In this document: positions 46,726 through 55,936 of the stretch, in pieces
How positions within the stretch are numbered: the stretch's first letter is position 1
Layout of the letters: every line of letters begins with the position of its first letter
From: Erythrobacter sp.
GTDB lineage: Bacteria; Pseudomonadota; Alphaproteobacteria; Sphingomonadales; Sphingomonadaceae
Length of the DNA stretch: 64,000 nucleotides
NCBI GenBank assembly: GCA_024642565.1
Contig: JAHEAV010000003.1
Span: forward strand, 1-64,000
Direction of reading: 5' to 3'
Position numbers and translations under genes: made by a program
Notes under the pieces: model-generated
What the model was told of the DNA's origin: nothing
The model's database searches: none
Seen by the model: the letters and a program-made list of their open reading frames with translations, nothing else

Positions 46726-47792
46726 CGCAGCTTGAGCGTTGCCAGACCCATGAGCGCCAGGACAATCGAGACGATCCAGAACCGAATGACCACAGTCGAT
46801 TCTTTCCAGCCCAGTTGCTCGAAATGATGATGGATCGGGGCCATGCGAAATATGCGGCGACCTGTCCGTTTGAACCAGAACACCTGGATTATCACCGAAG
46901 CGGTTTCGGCTACGAATAATCCGCCGACAATGAGCAGGACAATCTCGTGGTGTGAGGCGACCGATATGGCACCCAGAGCCCCGCCCAATGCGAGACTGCC
47001 CGTATCGCCCATAAACACCGCCGCAGGCGGCGCGTTGAACCACAGAAAAGCCAATCCTGCCCCCATGATCGCGGCGCAGAAGATCGCCAGTTCACCCGCG
47101 CCCGGCACATGCGGAATTCCCAGATAGTTGGCGAAATCGACGCGCCCGGCCAAGTAACAGATGATCGAGAAAGCACCTGCGGCGATTACGACCGGCATCG
47201 TTGCAAGCCCGTCCAGACCGTCGGTCAGATTCACCGCATTGCCGAAACCGACAATAACCGTGGCCGCAAATATATAGTAGAACGGCCCCAGCGGTATTGC
47301 CCGATCGGACAGGAAGGGGACGTAGAGATTAGTGCTGATCTGGCTGACGATGATCCATGCAGCCACACCGGCCACGGCGAACTCCATCAGCAGCCTGATT
47401 CTGCCGGACACACCGTGGTGGCTGTTCTTGGTTACCTTGTCATAGTCATCGAGAAACCCGATCACGCCAAAACCGCCCGTTACCGCCAGGCAGGCCCAGA
47501 CAAAGGGGTTGGTCAGATCCATCCAGATCAGCATCGACAAAATAACCGAGATCAGGATCATCAGCCCACCCATCGTCGGCGTGCCAACCTTTGCCTGATG
47601 GCTTTGTGGTCCGTCAGCACGAATCGGCTGGCCCTTGCCCTGTCGTACGCGCAGCATGTTGATGAATTTGGGACCAATCACGAGGCCGATCAGCAACGCG
47701 GTCATCAATGTCGCGCCCGCGCGGAACGTCTGGTAACGAATGAGGTTCGCAACCCCTTCAAAATGCAACCATTCGGCAATCAAATACAGCAT
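46722..47792 (-). CDS. mraY: Phospho-N-acetylmuramoyl-pentapeptide transferase
   Basis: 356 aa with ten hydrophobic helices. It makes lipid I on undecaprenyl phosphate. Conserved cytoplasmic Asp motifs: [16 protein letters not shown], the [13 protein letters not shown] loop (residues ~110-125), [49 protein letters not shown] and [16 protein letters not shown] (HHH). The start lies one base from the murF stop. Confidence 0.96.
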   Translation of the reverse strand: MLYLIAEWLHFEGVANLIRYQTFRAGATLMTALLIGLVIGPKFINMLRVRQGKGQPIRADGPQSHQAKVGTPTMGGLMILISVILSMLIWMDLTNPFVWACLAVTGGFGVIGFLDDYDKVTKNSHHGVSGRIRLLMEFAVAGVAAWIIVSQISTNLYVPFLSDRAIPLGPFYYIFAATVIVGFGNAVNLTDGLDGLATMPVVIAAGAFSIICYLAGRVDFANYLGIPHVPGAGELAIFCAAIMGAGLAFLWFNAPPAAVFMGDTGSLALGGALGAISVASHHEIVLLIVGGLFVAETASVIIQVFWFKRTGRRIFRMAPIHHHFEQLGWKESTVVIRFWIVSIVLALMGLATLKLR

Positions 47793-49265
47793 TCAGCCTT
47801 CCCGGCCCATCGTTTGGCTGCCCACAAACCGGGCAACAAGTCTGCCGAGCCCGATCGAATTGGAGCCTTTGATCAAGATGGCATCACCAGCTGTGATCCC
47901 AAACTCTTCCAGCGCCGCAATCGCCTCTGCAGGGCCCTCGCAATGCGCGAAGGAAAGACCATTGCCAAGCGCATTGGCCCCGCCTTTCCCCAAGTGCCGT
48001 GCAAGGCTCCGCATTTCTTCACCTACAAGGATTGCGAAATCGACATTGGCTTCGGTTAATGGTTCTGCCAGCTGCTCGTGGAATTTCGGCGCAAAATCAC
48101 CAAGCTCCTTCATCGCGCCAAGCACGGCGATGCGCCGTGTGGCCGGGGTTTGACCCAAGGCGCGCAGGGTAGCGCGCATCGACGCCGGATTGGCATTATA
48201 GCTCTCATCAATCAGCAGCGCCTTGCCGCCCGGCACGGCAATGCGGTGGCGGGCACCGCGACCCTTCAAGCCGCCCATTTCGGCCAATGCCAGACCGGCA
48301 GCGCCCAGATCGCCGCCAGCAGCACGAACCGCCGCCATTACTGCGAGTGAATTGGCGATCCAATGCTCGCCCGGTTCGGCCACGGAATAGCACATGCGGG
48401 TCGTGCCCAAATCGGCCGTGACCAGCGATCCACCGTTGGCCGAAGGAATTGCGTCGAGCAGCCGGACATCGGCGTGCGCCGCTGTCCCGAATGAAATTAC
48501 CTTCGCCCCCAGGCGCAGAGCATGATCCCGCAATCGTTCGAAATAAGAATTGTCGGTCGGAATTACTGCAGTGCCTCCAGGCCGCAATCCTTCAAAGATT
48601 TCGGCCTTGGCGTCGGCTATCGCCTCCATGCTTCCAAGGTTTTCAATATGGGCCGGAGCAAGAGTGGTGATCACTGCTACATCGGGTTGAACCTGGCGGG
48701 TCAAATGCGAGATTTCGCCAGCATGATTCATGCCCATTTCGAAAATGGCAAAGCGGCTGCGCGCAGGCGTACGTGCCAGGCTAAGCGGCACACCGACATG
48801 ATTATTATAACTGCGTACCGACCGGTGGGCCTGGCCACGGCTGCTTCTGTCGAGCGCAGAGAAGATCGCTTCTTTGACCCCGGTTTTCCCGACCGAACCC
48901 GTAACGCCAATACGGATGGCATCGCAGCGATCCCGCGCTGCGGCCGCCAGCGCTTCGAGCGCGCGATTGGTATCGGTCACAAGAATATGCGGAAATTCGA
49001 TTGGCCGGTCGACCACGGCTGCGGCTGCACCATTTGCGAAGGCTTTTTCGAGGTATTCATGCCCGTCGGCAGTTTCGCCCTTAAGCGCAAAGAACAGATC
49101 ACCGCTGCGCACATCACGGGAATCGATCTCGACTCCCGCCACCTGGAACGATCCGCTGGCAATGCCGTGCATGGCTGCGGCGAGCGCCACTGAATCCCAC
49201 AGCGCCAGCGGCAAGGCATCGCGCGTGGTTACTGGCCAATGACGCAAGGCGCGATGCGCGTTCAT
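47793..49265 (-). CDS. murF: UDP-MurNAc-tripeptide--D-alanyl-D-alanine ligase
   Basis: 490 aa. It adds the D-Ala-D-Ala dipeptide to complete the pentapeptide precursor. Domain 1 GVEIDSRDVRSGDLFFALKG, P-loop GVTGSVGKTGVKEAIFSAL (SVGKT rather than TNGKT, as in many MurF), SYNNHVGVPLSLARTP, FEMGMNHAGEISHL, and DESYNANPASMRATLRAL in domain 3. ATGA overlap with murE. Confidence 0.95.
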   Translation of the reverse strand: MNAHRALRHWPVTTRDALPLALWDSVALAAAMHGIASGSFQVAGVEIDSRDVRSGDLFFALKGETADGHEYLEKAFANGAAAAVVDRPIEFPHILVTDTNRALEALAAAARDRCDAIRIGVTGSVGKTGVKEAIFSALDRSSRGQAHRSVRSYNNHVGVPLSLARTPARSRFAIFEMGMNHAGEISHLTRQVQPDVAVITTLAPAHIENLGSMEAIADAKAEIFEGLRPGGTAVIPTDNSYFERLRDHALRLGAKVISFGTAAHADVRLLDAIPSANGGSLVTADLGTTRMCYSVAEPGEHWIANSLAVMAAVRAAGGDLGAAGLALAEMGGLKGRGARHRIAVPGGKALLIDESYNANPASMRATLRALGQTPATRRIAVLGAMKELGDFAPKFHEQLAEPLTEANVDFAILVGEEMRSLARHLGKGGANALGNGLSFAHCEGPAEAIAALEEFGITAGDAILIKGSNSIGLGRLVARFVGSQTMGREG

Positions 49266-50743
49266 GCCCGAAGTCCCTGTGTCGCTGCAGCTTCACGCGC
49301 CACCGTTACATCATCAAACTGCAAGATACGCATATTCTCTCCCGAACCGATGATCTGGCCCTGTTCATGTCCTTTGCCCGCGATCAGAACGATATCGTCC
49401 CGGCCCGCTTCTGTGACCGCAGCAAGAATGGCTTCGCGCCGGTCTCCGATATCACACGCAGCTTGCGCACCACGAAGGACCTCAGCGCGAATGGTGGCGG
49501 GATCCTCTCCGCGTGGATTATCGTCTGTAACAATACTCACATCGGATTGAGCCGCTGCGATCCGGCCCATATCGAAGCGTTTACCCCGGTCGCGGTCTCC
49601 GCCTGCACCAAACACCGTTATCAGGCGTCCCTTCACATGCGGACGCAGTGCGGCAATGGCCGCCTCCAGTGCATCGGGCGTGTGCGCGTAATCGACATAG
49701 ACCGGCGCACCGGCAGGCGTAATAACCGCACGTTCAAGACGTCCGCGAACTGGTTGAAGCCGCGCCAACGCGTCGAAAGTTGTCAGCGGATCTCCGCCGG
49801 TTGCTATCACCAGTCCTGCTGCGACCAATGCGTTGGCGGCCTGATAGGCGCCAATCAGCGGCAGGTTAATCGAGCGTTGGCCGCCGTCAAACTCGACCTC
49901 GAGTGTCTGACCCAACTGGGTGGGCGTGCGGGCAAGAAGCCTGATGCCGGTTTCTCCACCTTCAGTCAGCTCGCCGACAGTAAATACTCTGAGCGCCCGC
50001 GCGCGCGCATGTTCAAGGGCCCGGCCTGTCCATTCTCCTGCGCCAGTCCAGATCACTGCGGTTGCATCATCCGCAACCACTTCGTCGAACAGACGCATCT
50101 TGGCAGCGAAATAATCATCCATGTCTTTATGATAATCGAGATGGTCACGAGTGAAGTTGGTAAAGCCTGCCGCCGCCACGCGCAGGCCTTCGTTGCGGAA
50201 TTGCGAAAGACCATGACTCGACGCTTCATACGCGACATGGGTCACGCCTTCGCGCGCCAAACCCGACATGTTGGAAAGGAAAGTGACAATATCCGGCGTG
50301 GTCAGCCCGGTGGAGATACTCTCATCCGACGTCGTTACGCCGAGCGTGCCGATGGATGCCGCACGGTGCCCGGCCATGCGCCATAGCTGACGTGCCATTT
50401 CGACTGTTGAGGTCTTGCCGTTCGTTCCAGTGACCGCCACGATTGTATCCGGCACTGGCGTGAAAAACTGCGCGGCGAGCCGGGCAAAGGTACGGCGCGG
50501 TTCATCGGACGCAATATGGACAGCGCCTTCAACGCTGGCTTGTGCGCGGGCGACTATGGCAACGGCACCCGCAGCAATGGCCGCCGGGATAAAATCCTCG
50601 CCGTTAAAGGCTGTACCCCGGAATGCTCCGAAGATGGTGCCTGGCGCAACCTTCCGGTGATCAATTGCGAAGCCGGTAACGGCGGCGTCCCGGCCATCGT
50701 TCACCGCTATGCCTGCGCCATCTGCGATAATGCTAAGTTTCAT
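49262..50743 (-). CDS. murE: UDP-MurNAc-L-Ala-D-Glu--meso-diaminopimelate ligase
   Basis: 493 aa. FAIDHRKVAPGTIFGAFRGTAFNGEDF opens domain 1; P-loop AVTGTNGKTSTVEMARQLWR; SSHGLSQFRNEGLRVAAAGFTNFTRDHLDYHKDMDDYFAAKMRLF; and the mDAP-selecting motif DNPRGEDPATI matches the Gram-negative DNPR pattern. It therefore most likely adds meso-DAP, not lysine. ATGA overlap with ftsI. Confidence 0.96.
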   Translation of the reverse strand: MKLSIIADGAGIAVNDGRDAAVTGFAIDHRKVAPGTIFGAFRGTAFNGEDFIPAAIAAGAVAIVARAQASVEGAVHIASDEPRRTFARLAAQFFTPVPDTIVAVTGTNGKTSTVEMARQLWRMAGHRAASIGTLGVTTSDESISTGLTTPDIVTFLSNMSGLAREGVTHVAYEASSHGLSQFRNEGLRVAAAGFTNFTRDHLDYHKDMDDYFAAKMRLFDEVVADDATAVIWTGAGEWTGRALEHARARALRVFTVGELTEGGETGIRLLARTPTQLGQTLEVEFDGGQRSINLPLIGAYQAANALVAAGLVIATGGDPLTTFDALARLQPVRGRLERAVITPAGAPVYVDYAHTPDALEAAIAALRPHVKGRLITVFGAGGDRDRGKRFDMGRIAAAQSDVSIVTDDNPRGEDPATIRAEVLRGAQAACDIGDRREAILAAVTEAGRDDIVLIAGKGHEQGQIIGSGENMRILQFDDVTVAREAAATQGLRA

Positions 50744-52461
50744 TCGGCACCGCCAGCCACAAGCGGTTTGAGGTCGCTCAAATCAACATCGCGCGTGCTG
50801 TCCGGCCGGACACCGAGTATCGGTCCGATACGCGGAACCAGACGCCCCACAATCGGCGCCGCGTTGAACGCTGCGGTCCGCTGGAACGAACTGGCAGTAG
50901 TTCCCTTCGGTTCGTCCAGCATGACCACAACTACATAACGCGGTCGGTCCATCGGGAACGCTGCGGCAAAGGTCGATATGATTGACGTTTTGCGATAGCC
51001 TTTGGCACCTGGTTTCTCCGCGCTGCCGGTCTTGCCGCCGACCCGGAATCCGGGTGCGTCGGCGTTGCGGCCCGTTCCATAGATTGCAATCATCCGCAGC
51101 AATTGCCGCATGCGCGCACTCGTCGATGCCTTGAACACCCGCCGACCACGTGGCGCTTCGCCCGGACGCAATTTCTGGAGAGTGGCGGGGCGCCATACTC
51201 CGCCGTTGACCATCGCAGCATAGGCGCTGGCAAGATGCAGAGGGGTCACCGCGATGCCATGGCCATAGCCAACCGTCATGGCTCGCAAGCGCGGCCATTT
51301 GCCGCTGGCCCAGATCGGAAAACCCTTGGCAGGCAATTCGATATGCGGCCGCTCGTTCATGCCCAGATCTTCCATGACTTTCTTGAGCCGGTCGGGACCA
51401 AGATCGTCCACCACATGCGCGGTCACGACGTTTGACGAATGGATCAACGCTTCGGGTACGTTCAACGAGGGCCCCATCGCATGGAGATCCCCTATGGTGT
51501 AGCCGCTGACCTTGAATGGCTGCGCAGGATAGCGGCGCCCGAAGTCGGTGACGGTCCCGGCGTCAATCGCTGCGGCGACTGTCAACGGCTTGAATGTCGA
51601 ACCCAATTCATAAACCTGATTGCTCACGCGGTTGAACATTAGATTCACGCCGGCTGCGTCGATCCGATTGGGGTCAAATTCGGGTAAGGACGCAAGGGCG
51701 AGGACTTCGCCCGAATCCACGTCGAGAACAATTCCGGCAGCGCCCATGGCATTGGTCGATAACATCCCGCGGCGCAGTTCGTCCTCCAGCGCGCCTTGCG
51801 CGCGCACGTCGATCGAAAGTGCAACGGGCTGCCCGCGCGTAGCCGGATCGCGCAGATGGTCATTAAACACCTGCTCCATCCCAACCTGGCCATTACCGGC
51901 TGAATCAACATACCCCAGAACATGCGCGCCCATCGATCCTTGCGGATAATGGCGATCTGTCTCCGTTGGCAGCTCCAACGCCAGCTCGCCAATTGCCTGA
52001 ACCCGGTTGGCATCTTCGGGCAAAACGCGGCGGCGCAAATATCCGGGCTTGCCAGAAGCCAGCTTGGCAGCAACTTCGGCCTGATCCAGATCCGGGAAAA
52101 TCAGGTGGAGCCGGGCAGCCACCTCCTTTGAAGAATGAACCAGGGGGGCGCCTGATTCGCCCATTGCCTTGGGGTTATACCAGAGCGCAAAGGCCGGAAA
52201 TGCCCGCGCCAAAGGGTCGCCATTGCGGTCCGTGATTTCTCCCCGTGGGGGCAGTAGAGCCTCGGCCAGAGACGTTGTCCGCGTGGCGCGGTCGCTAGTG
52301 CCTAGATAGCCGATCCGGACTATCGCCGCAGAAGCGACCAACACAAAAATCATTGCTACCCACAAGACACGTAGCCGCGCAATTTCGACAGACTGCTGCC
52401 GGATGCTGACTAGCCTGACCCGGCCCGTCGAAATCGCCGTGCTGTATGTCAGCGCGTTCAT
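50740..52461 (-). CDS. ftsI: Division transpeptidase FtsI (PBP3, class B)
   Basis: 573 aa. Short cytoplasmic tail, one membrane anchor (residues ~32-54), pedestal domain with RGEITDRNGDPLARAF, then the transpeptidase domain with active-site STFK (Ser288), SSN (342-344) and KTG (476-478) motifs. All three penicillin-binding motifs are intact. It cross-links septal peptidoglycan with FtsW. Its ATG overlaps the end of murE's partner junction chain: the start is in ATGA with the ftsL-like stop upstream. Confidence 0.96.
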   Translation of the reverse strand: MNALTYSTAISTGRVRLVSIRQQSVEIARLRVLWVAMIFVLVASAAIVRIGYLGTSDRATRTTSLAEALLPPRGEITDRNGDPLARAFPAFALWYNPKAMGESGAPLVHSSKEVAARLHLIFPDLDQAEVAAKLASGKPGYLRRRVLPEDANRVQAIGELALELPTETDRHYPQGSMGAHVLGYVDSAGNGQVGMEQVFNDHLRDPATRGQPVALSIDVRAQGALEDELRRGMLSTNAMGAAGIVLDVDSGEVLALASLPEFDPNRIDAAGVNLMFNRVSNQVYELGSTFKPLTVAAAIDAGTVTDFGRRYPAQPFKVSGYTIGDLHAMGPSLNVPEALIHSSNVVTAHVVDDLGPDRLKKVMEDLGMNERPHIELPAKGFPIWASGKWPRLRAMTVGYGHGIAVTPLHLASAYAAMVNGGVWRPATLQKLRPGEAPRGRRVFKASTSARMRQLLRMIAIYGTGRNADAPGFRVGGKTGSAEKPGAKGYRKTSIISTFAAAFPMDRPRYVVVVMLDEPKGTTASSFQRTAAFNAAPIVGRLVPRIGPILGVRPDSTRDVDLSDLKPLVAGGAE

Positions 52462-52967
52462 TCGGAAGCTTCAGCGATATGGTTCGTCAATGCGGCACTG
52501 CCCGATAGGCGCTCGGCCAAGGATGGCCGGTTGGCCATGCCGTTGCGCAAATGGGCCGGGGCATCATCAGTGATATGCTTGCCCGTCAAGGGGGAGACCA
52601 TGGCAGGGAAGCCAGCTTCGCCAGCCTCTGCCGCGTGGGCAACGCGGATCGGTTCAGGCGCCGATGCATCGCGAGAAAGGCCCAGCTGCGCCAATTGACG
52701 CTCGCTCTCGAGATATTGTTCGGCGCGCGGCGCAGAATAACCGAATTCAACTTTGTTCCAGTTGGCCAACTGCTGCTGGTTCGCACGGGTTTCGAATTCG
52801 GTTTCCAATATCTGCTTATCGCGCTCCAGCGATACAATATGCCGTTCCGCAAGGCGCACCTCGCTCTTTACGGCATTGACCCGGAAGGTGAGCGCCACAA
52901 AGACGATAGTGCAAATGGTTAATGCCACTACCCAACCAATCTGGCGAAGGCGGCTACCCGTTACCAT
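52458..52967 (-). CDS. ftsL: FtsL-like division protein
   Basis: 169 aa. Single membrane helix at ~residues 10-30 (IGWVVALTICTIVFVALTF) followed by a charged helix (KSEVRLAERHIVSLERDKQILETEFETRANQQQLANWN) typical of the FtsL coiled coil, then an Ala/Pro-rich tail of ~80 residues, longer than in E. coli FtsL. Sequence identity in this family is low, so the call rests on position between rsmH and ftsI and on topology. It would join FtsQ and FtsB in the periplasm. Start overlaps the rsmH stop as TGATG; a GTG one codon earlier is also possible. Confidence 0.8.
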   Translation of the reverse strand: MVTGSRLRQIGWVVALTICTIVFVALTFRVNAVKSEVRLAERHIVSLERDKQILETEFETRANQQQLANWNKVEFGYSAPRAEQYLESERQLAQLGLSRDASAPEPIRVAHAAEAGEAGFPAMVSPLTGKHITDDAPAHLRNGMANRPSLAERLSGSAALTNHIAEASE

Positions 52968-53917
52968 CACGCAGCCTCCCTTGCGGGGGCAGCCGTACGA
53001 ACAGCATGCCGCAGTGTGGCAGAGCGCGCGCGCGGATTGTCATTCACCTCGCGGTCCGCAGGGCGAATTGCCTTTGAAACACTTGTGAACGCAGCAGGTG
53101 CGCTTTGCGCCTCTGGCAGGTGACGGGAGCCGCCACCACTGGCTGAAGCTTCGCGCAGGAACCGTTTGACGATGCGGTCTTCCAAACTGTGGAAGCTCAC
53201 CACAGCCAGTCTGCCCCCATCCCGCAGGACATGTTCAGCGGCAGACAGGCCTTGGGTCAGCTCGTCGAGTTCATGGTTCACATGAATGCGGATTGCCTGA
53301 AAACTGCGCGTGGCCGGGTCCTTCGGAGCACCGGGATGATACCCGAGAGCCTTTCGCACCACACGGGCCAGATCGCCAGTGGTGCTGAGCGGCCTTGCGG
53401 CCACTATCGCGCGGGCAACCCTGCGCGACTGACGTTCTTCGCCATAAGTGTAGAGCACATCGGCGATCGCATCGTCGGACGCGGTATTGAGAAAATCGGC
53501 GGCGCTTTCACCATCCTGTGACATGCGCATATCGAGCGGCCCATCGGAAGAGAAAGCAAATCCGCGCTCAGCCTGGTCAAGCTGCATTGAGGACACGCCA
53601 ATGTCCATCACCACGCCGTCGACCTGCTCCACCCCTACTTCCGCCAAGGCATCGGCCATTTCGGAAAAGCGGCGGGCATGCAGCACCAGGCGCGGCGGCA
53701 CTTCGCGGGTTTCGGGCCAGGCGCTTCCAGCACGGATTGCATCAGGATCGCGATCAAACGCATGAACGGTTGCGCCAGCGTCCAGCAATGCGCGAGTGTA
53801 TCCACCTGCGCCGAAAGTGGCATCGACTACCGTATCGCCCGCTGACGGATCCAGCGCGGCTATTGCCTCCTGCATCAGGACTGGGATGTGATGGGGTGCC
53901 TGCTCCGCCCCACTCAT
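52967..53917 (-). CDS. rsmH: 16S rRNA (cytosine-1402-N4)-methyltransferase
   Basis: 316 aa, also called MraW. SAM-dependent; modifies C1402 in the ribosome decoding centre. [16 protein letters not shown] at the start, motif [70 protein letters not shown] and [17 protein letters not shown] are signature segments. ATGA overlap with mraZ upstream. Confidence 0.96.
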   Translation of the reverse strand: MSGAEQAPHHIPVLMQEAIAALDPSAGDTVVDATFGAGGYTRALLDAGATVHAFDRDPDAIRAGSAWPETREVPPRLVLHARRFSEMADALAEVGVEQVDGVVMDIGVSSMQLDQAERGFAFSSDGPLDMRMSQDGESAADFLNTASDDAIADVLYTYGEERQSRRVARAIVAARPLSTTGDLARVVRKALGYHPGAPKDPATRSFQAIRIHVNHELDELTQGLSAAEHVLRDGGRLAVVSFHSLEDRIVKRFLREASASGGGSRHLPEAQSAPAAFTSVSKAIRPADREVNDNPRARSATLRHAVRTAAPAREAA

Positions 53918-54414
53918 TTGCCGCGCCCCTTGCTTTGGGATTCATTGACCAGACTTAGGCACGCGGCCTTGGCGCTAGCCCAATCATCATCCATCTTCGC
54001 CAGCTCATCCGGATTCCAGATCGTGAAGAAGCGGCCTGCGCCGTTAAAATATAGCCCGTCGTCAATCATGCCGAGAGCCCGCAGATGTTCGGGCATTACA
54101 AAGCGGCCGCTGTCATCAAAGGGCAGTTCGACGAAGCCGAAAAGCTGGGAAGCGCGAGTGTCTCGGTCGAATGATCGATCCGCACGGAAGGACATTTCTT
54201 CCTCTCGATCGAGTTGGGCATCAAGTTCAAGACGGCGCGAGAGCCCGAAACCGGTCAGGCAATTCCAGCGATTATGCTTGGCAAGACACAGGATACGAGA
54301 GTCGGAAGATTCCTTGACGGCTTTGCGAAACAGAGGCGGCAATACGAAACGGCCCTTATCGCCCGCTGGCGAATAGGCCTGTCCGCTGTACCCTCCAAAA
54401 TCCGCGCCTGACAC
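53914..54414 (-). CDS. mraZ: Transcriptional regulator MraZ, GTG start
   Basis: 166 aa with two SpoVT/AbrB-like halves: [23 protein letters not shown] and [20 protein letters not shown], both with the D-x-x-GRFVLP/M pattern. MraZ binds DNA upstream of its own gene to control the dcw operon. GTG at 54414 was chosen because the alphaproteobacterial start S-G-A/x-F-G-G-Y begins there and GGGGAA precedes it; ATG at 54453 has a ribosome site too close. First gene of the dcw cluster. Confidence 0.9.
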   Translation of the reverse strand: MSGADFGGYSGQAYSPAGDKGRFVLPPLFRKAVKESSDSRILCLAKHNRWNCLTGFGLSRRLELDAQLDREEEMSFRADRSFDRDTRASQLFGFVELPFDDSGRFVMPEHLRALGMIDDGLYFNGAGRFFTIWNPDELAKMDDDWASAKAACLSLVNESQSKGRGK

Positions 54415-54770
54415 TTCCCCAATTCCCCGCCCCAGGGTTCCAACCCAGAACATGCCTTCCCCGCATCCACCTGCGCGCAAGCGCAGGCAGCTCGCCCCAC
54501 GATTGGGGGACGCAGCACGAGACTCCATGTCCGATGAGGTATGGTCTTAACGCGCCAAATTCGGTGATGGAAGGGGAAATTAAGGGATTATGCGGGAAAA
54601 CTCGTTATATCATTGTTTTTACATGCTTTAATTAATTAACGCAGATTGCAAAAAAGGCCCCTGGCAAAAATCAGGCTGGGCAAACCTGTGAATTTTCGGC
54701 GGTTTACGCAAGGGGACTCGAACGGCCAGCGAATCCGGGCGCATCATTCCCGTGATTTCCCCGATTGCCC
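54415..54770. other. Intergenic region, 356 bp, upstream of mraZ
   Basis: It must carry the main dcw promoter. The middle part (about 54590-54655) is markedly AT-rich for this genome and includes the 12-bp palindrome TTAATTAATTAA (54629-54640 region). TGGG repeats occur near the mraZ start but without the regular 10-bp spacing of known MraZ boxes. GANTC sites occur at the far end. No coding frame or RNA gene was seen. Confidence 0.45.
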
Positions 54771-55529
54771 TCAGTCAGCCGGGAAGGCGACTTGCGCAAT
54801 CTGCAGCAGCGCATTGTGGTCCCCGGCGCGCCCTTCATCCAACTCCAGCAAGGCGGCATCGGCGATGATCAGTGCCGTCCCCTTGCCAATCCGGCATTTG
54901 GCTGCACGCCCGCCTGCAATAATGGCACAATGAGAATGCGCGTCTTGCCCGGTCGGTTTGGACCGGAGCGTGCCGGCCAGATCAATCTCAAAGGATACCC
55001 CATCGATAGTTGCGGTGGTTTTGCCTCTGGCCTGGGTATCGTCAAATTGCAGCAGCAGGCCCCACCGGTTCAAGATAGGGGAAAGCAGAATGACTGACTG
55101 CGGACGTCGGCGATCACCAATTGGAAAACGGGATTGACCGGTCAGCATCGGGTCAGCGAACAGCAAAAGATGCCCGCCTCTGCGAACCCATTTGTCGAGC
55201 GTTACATTTTCACTTGGCGACAATGCGCGCGGTTGCGCCAGCATCAGCCTGTCGAGCGCCGATAGACCGCGCGGCAGGTTATTTTCTTCCAACGTGTCCA
55301 ACGGAACCAGAATGTAGCTTTGTTCCAGAGTAGCACGGGCCCAATGCGGCTGCGTTGTGCCTTCTATTACATCGTTCAAACTGCCAGCTTCGCCCCAGTA
55401 AATCGGGATCGTACCCATCAGACCGAGCCGATGCCGCTCTGAAGGCGGGACATGCGTCATCCACGCACCAAGGCCAAGAACCAGTGTCAACAATGACCCG
55501 AGGATCAGGGATTGACGCGAAAATGCCAA
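54771..55529 (-). CDS. GldG/DUF4350-like membrane-anchored protein
   Basis: 252 aa. One N-terminal helix (LILGSLLTLVLGLGAWM), then a periplasmic domain with a PALL/ALDRLMLAQPRALSPSENVTLDKWVRRGGHLLLFADPML segment that matches the fold of the substrate-like domain of GldG-type ABC systems (a glutamine amidotransferase-like Rossmann fold without visible catalytic residues). No ABC ATPase or permease is adjacent, so it is an orphan or acts with the preceding small protein. Last gene of a cysK-TM-GldG-like unit. Confidence 0.6.
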   Translation of the reverse strand: MAFSRQSLILGSLLTLVLGLGAWMTHVPPSERHRLGLMGTIPIYWGEAGSLNDVIEGTTQPHWARATLEQSYILVPLDTLEENNLPRGLSALDRLMLAQPRALSPSENVTLDKWVRRGGHLLLFADPMLTGQSRFPIGDRRRPQSVILLSPILNRWGLLLQFDDTQARGKTTATIDGVSFEIDLAGTLRSKPTGQDAHSHCAIIAGGRAAKCRIGKGTALIIADAALLELDEGRAGDHNALLQIAQVAFPAD

Positions 55530-55530
55530 A

Positions 55531-55902
55531 TTATCGGTTGGGCGATGCCCTGCCCTGTTCCGGCATCACCGCCGGTTCCTGCGCCCGCGACTGGGCGGGT
55601 TCGGAAGGGAGGTCCGGCACCACGCCGGCTTCAGCCAGTGGGTCGTTCTGGACTGTTGGTGTATCGGATGGGGTCACCGTGGCCGCCGCCGCTGGTACGG
55701 CGGCCGCTTCTGACTCCTGCGCCTTGTCAAAAATGACCTGGGCAAGTCCGACCAACAGCAACATCCCGGCAATCCCGGAAAGCCCGATTTGCAGGCGATG
55801 CAACGACTCAGCGCGTGAAGTAACGTGCGGAAGTGGTGGATTCTGGGAGGGCTCTTCAGCCTCGCCTGGTTCCGGCCGGGGAAAGATCGAAATCAACGCC
55901 AT
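55531..55902 (-). CDS. Small single-span protein, unknown
   Basis: 123 aa. A Pro/Glu-rich cytoplasmic start, one hydrophobic helix (LSGIAGMLLLVGLAQVIF, ~residues 42-60) and an Ala/Pro/Thr-rich disordered tail. No domain recognised. Lies 1 bp before the GldG-like gene and 34 bp after cysK on the same strand, so the three are probably one transcript. Possibly an accessory of the GldG-like protein. Confidence 0.65.
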   Translation of the reverse strand: MALISIFPRPEPGEAEEPSQNPPLPHVTSRAESLHRLQIGLSGIAGMLLLVGLAQVIFDKAQESEAAAVPAAAATVTPSDTPTVQNDPLAEAGVVPDLPSEPAQSRAQEPAVMPEQGRASPNR

Positions 55903-55936
55903 GAACGTAAGCTAGTGCCAAACGCCCAACAGTCAA

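Noticed and set aside
46726-47043. N-terminal extension of murD by ~106 residues
   Set aside because: It overlaps mraY coding sequence and lacks similarity; MurD begins at the ATG overlapping the mraY stop.
54415-54530. MraZ-box-like TGGG repeats upstream of mraZ
   Set aside because: TGGG occurs several times but not with the regular spacing of described MraZ boxes, so I would not call an operator.
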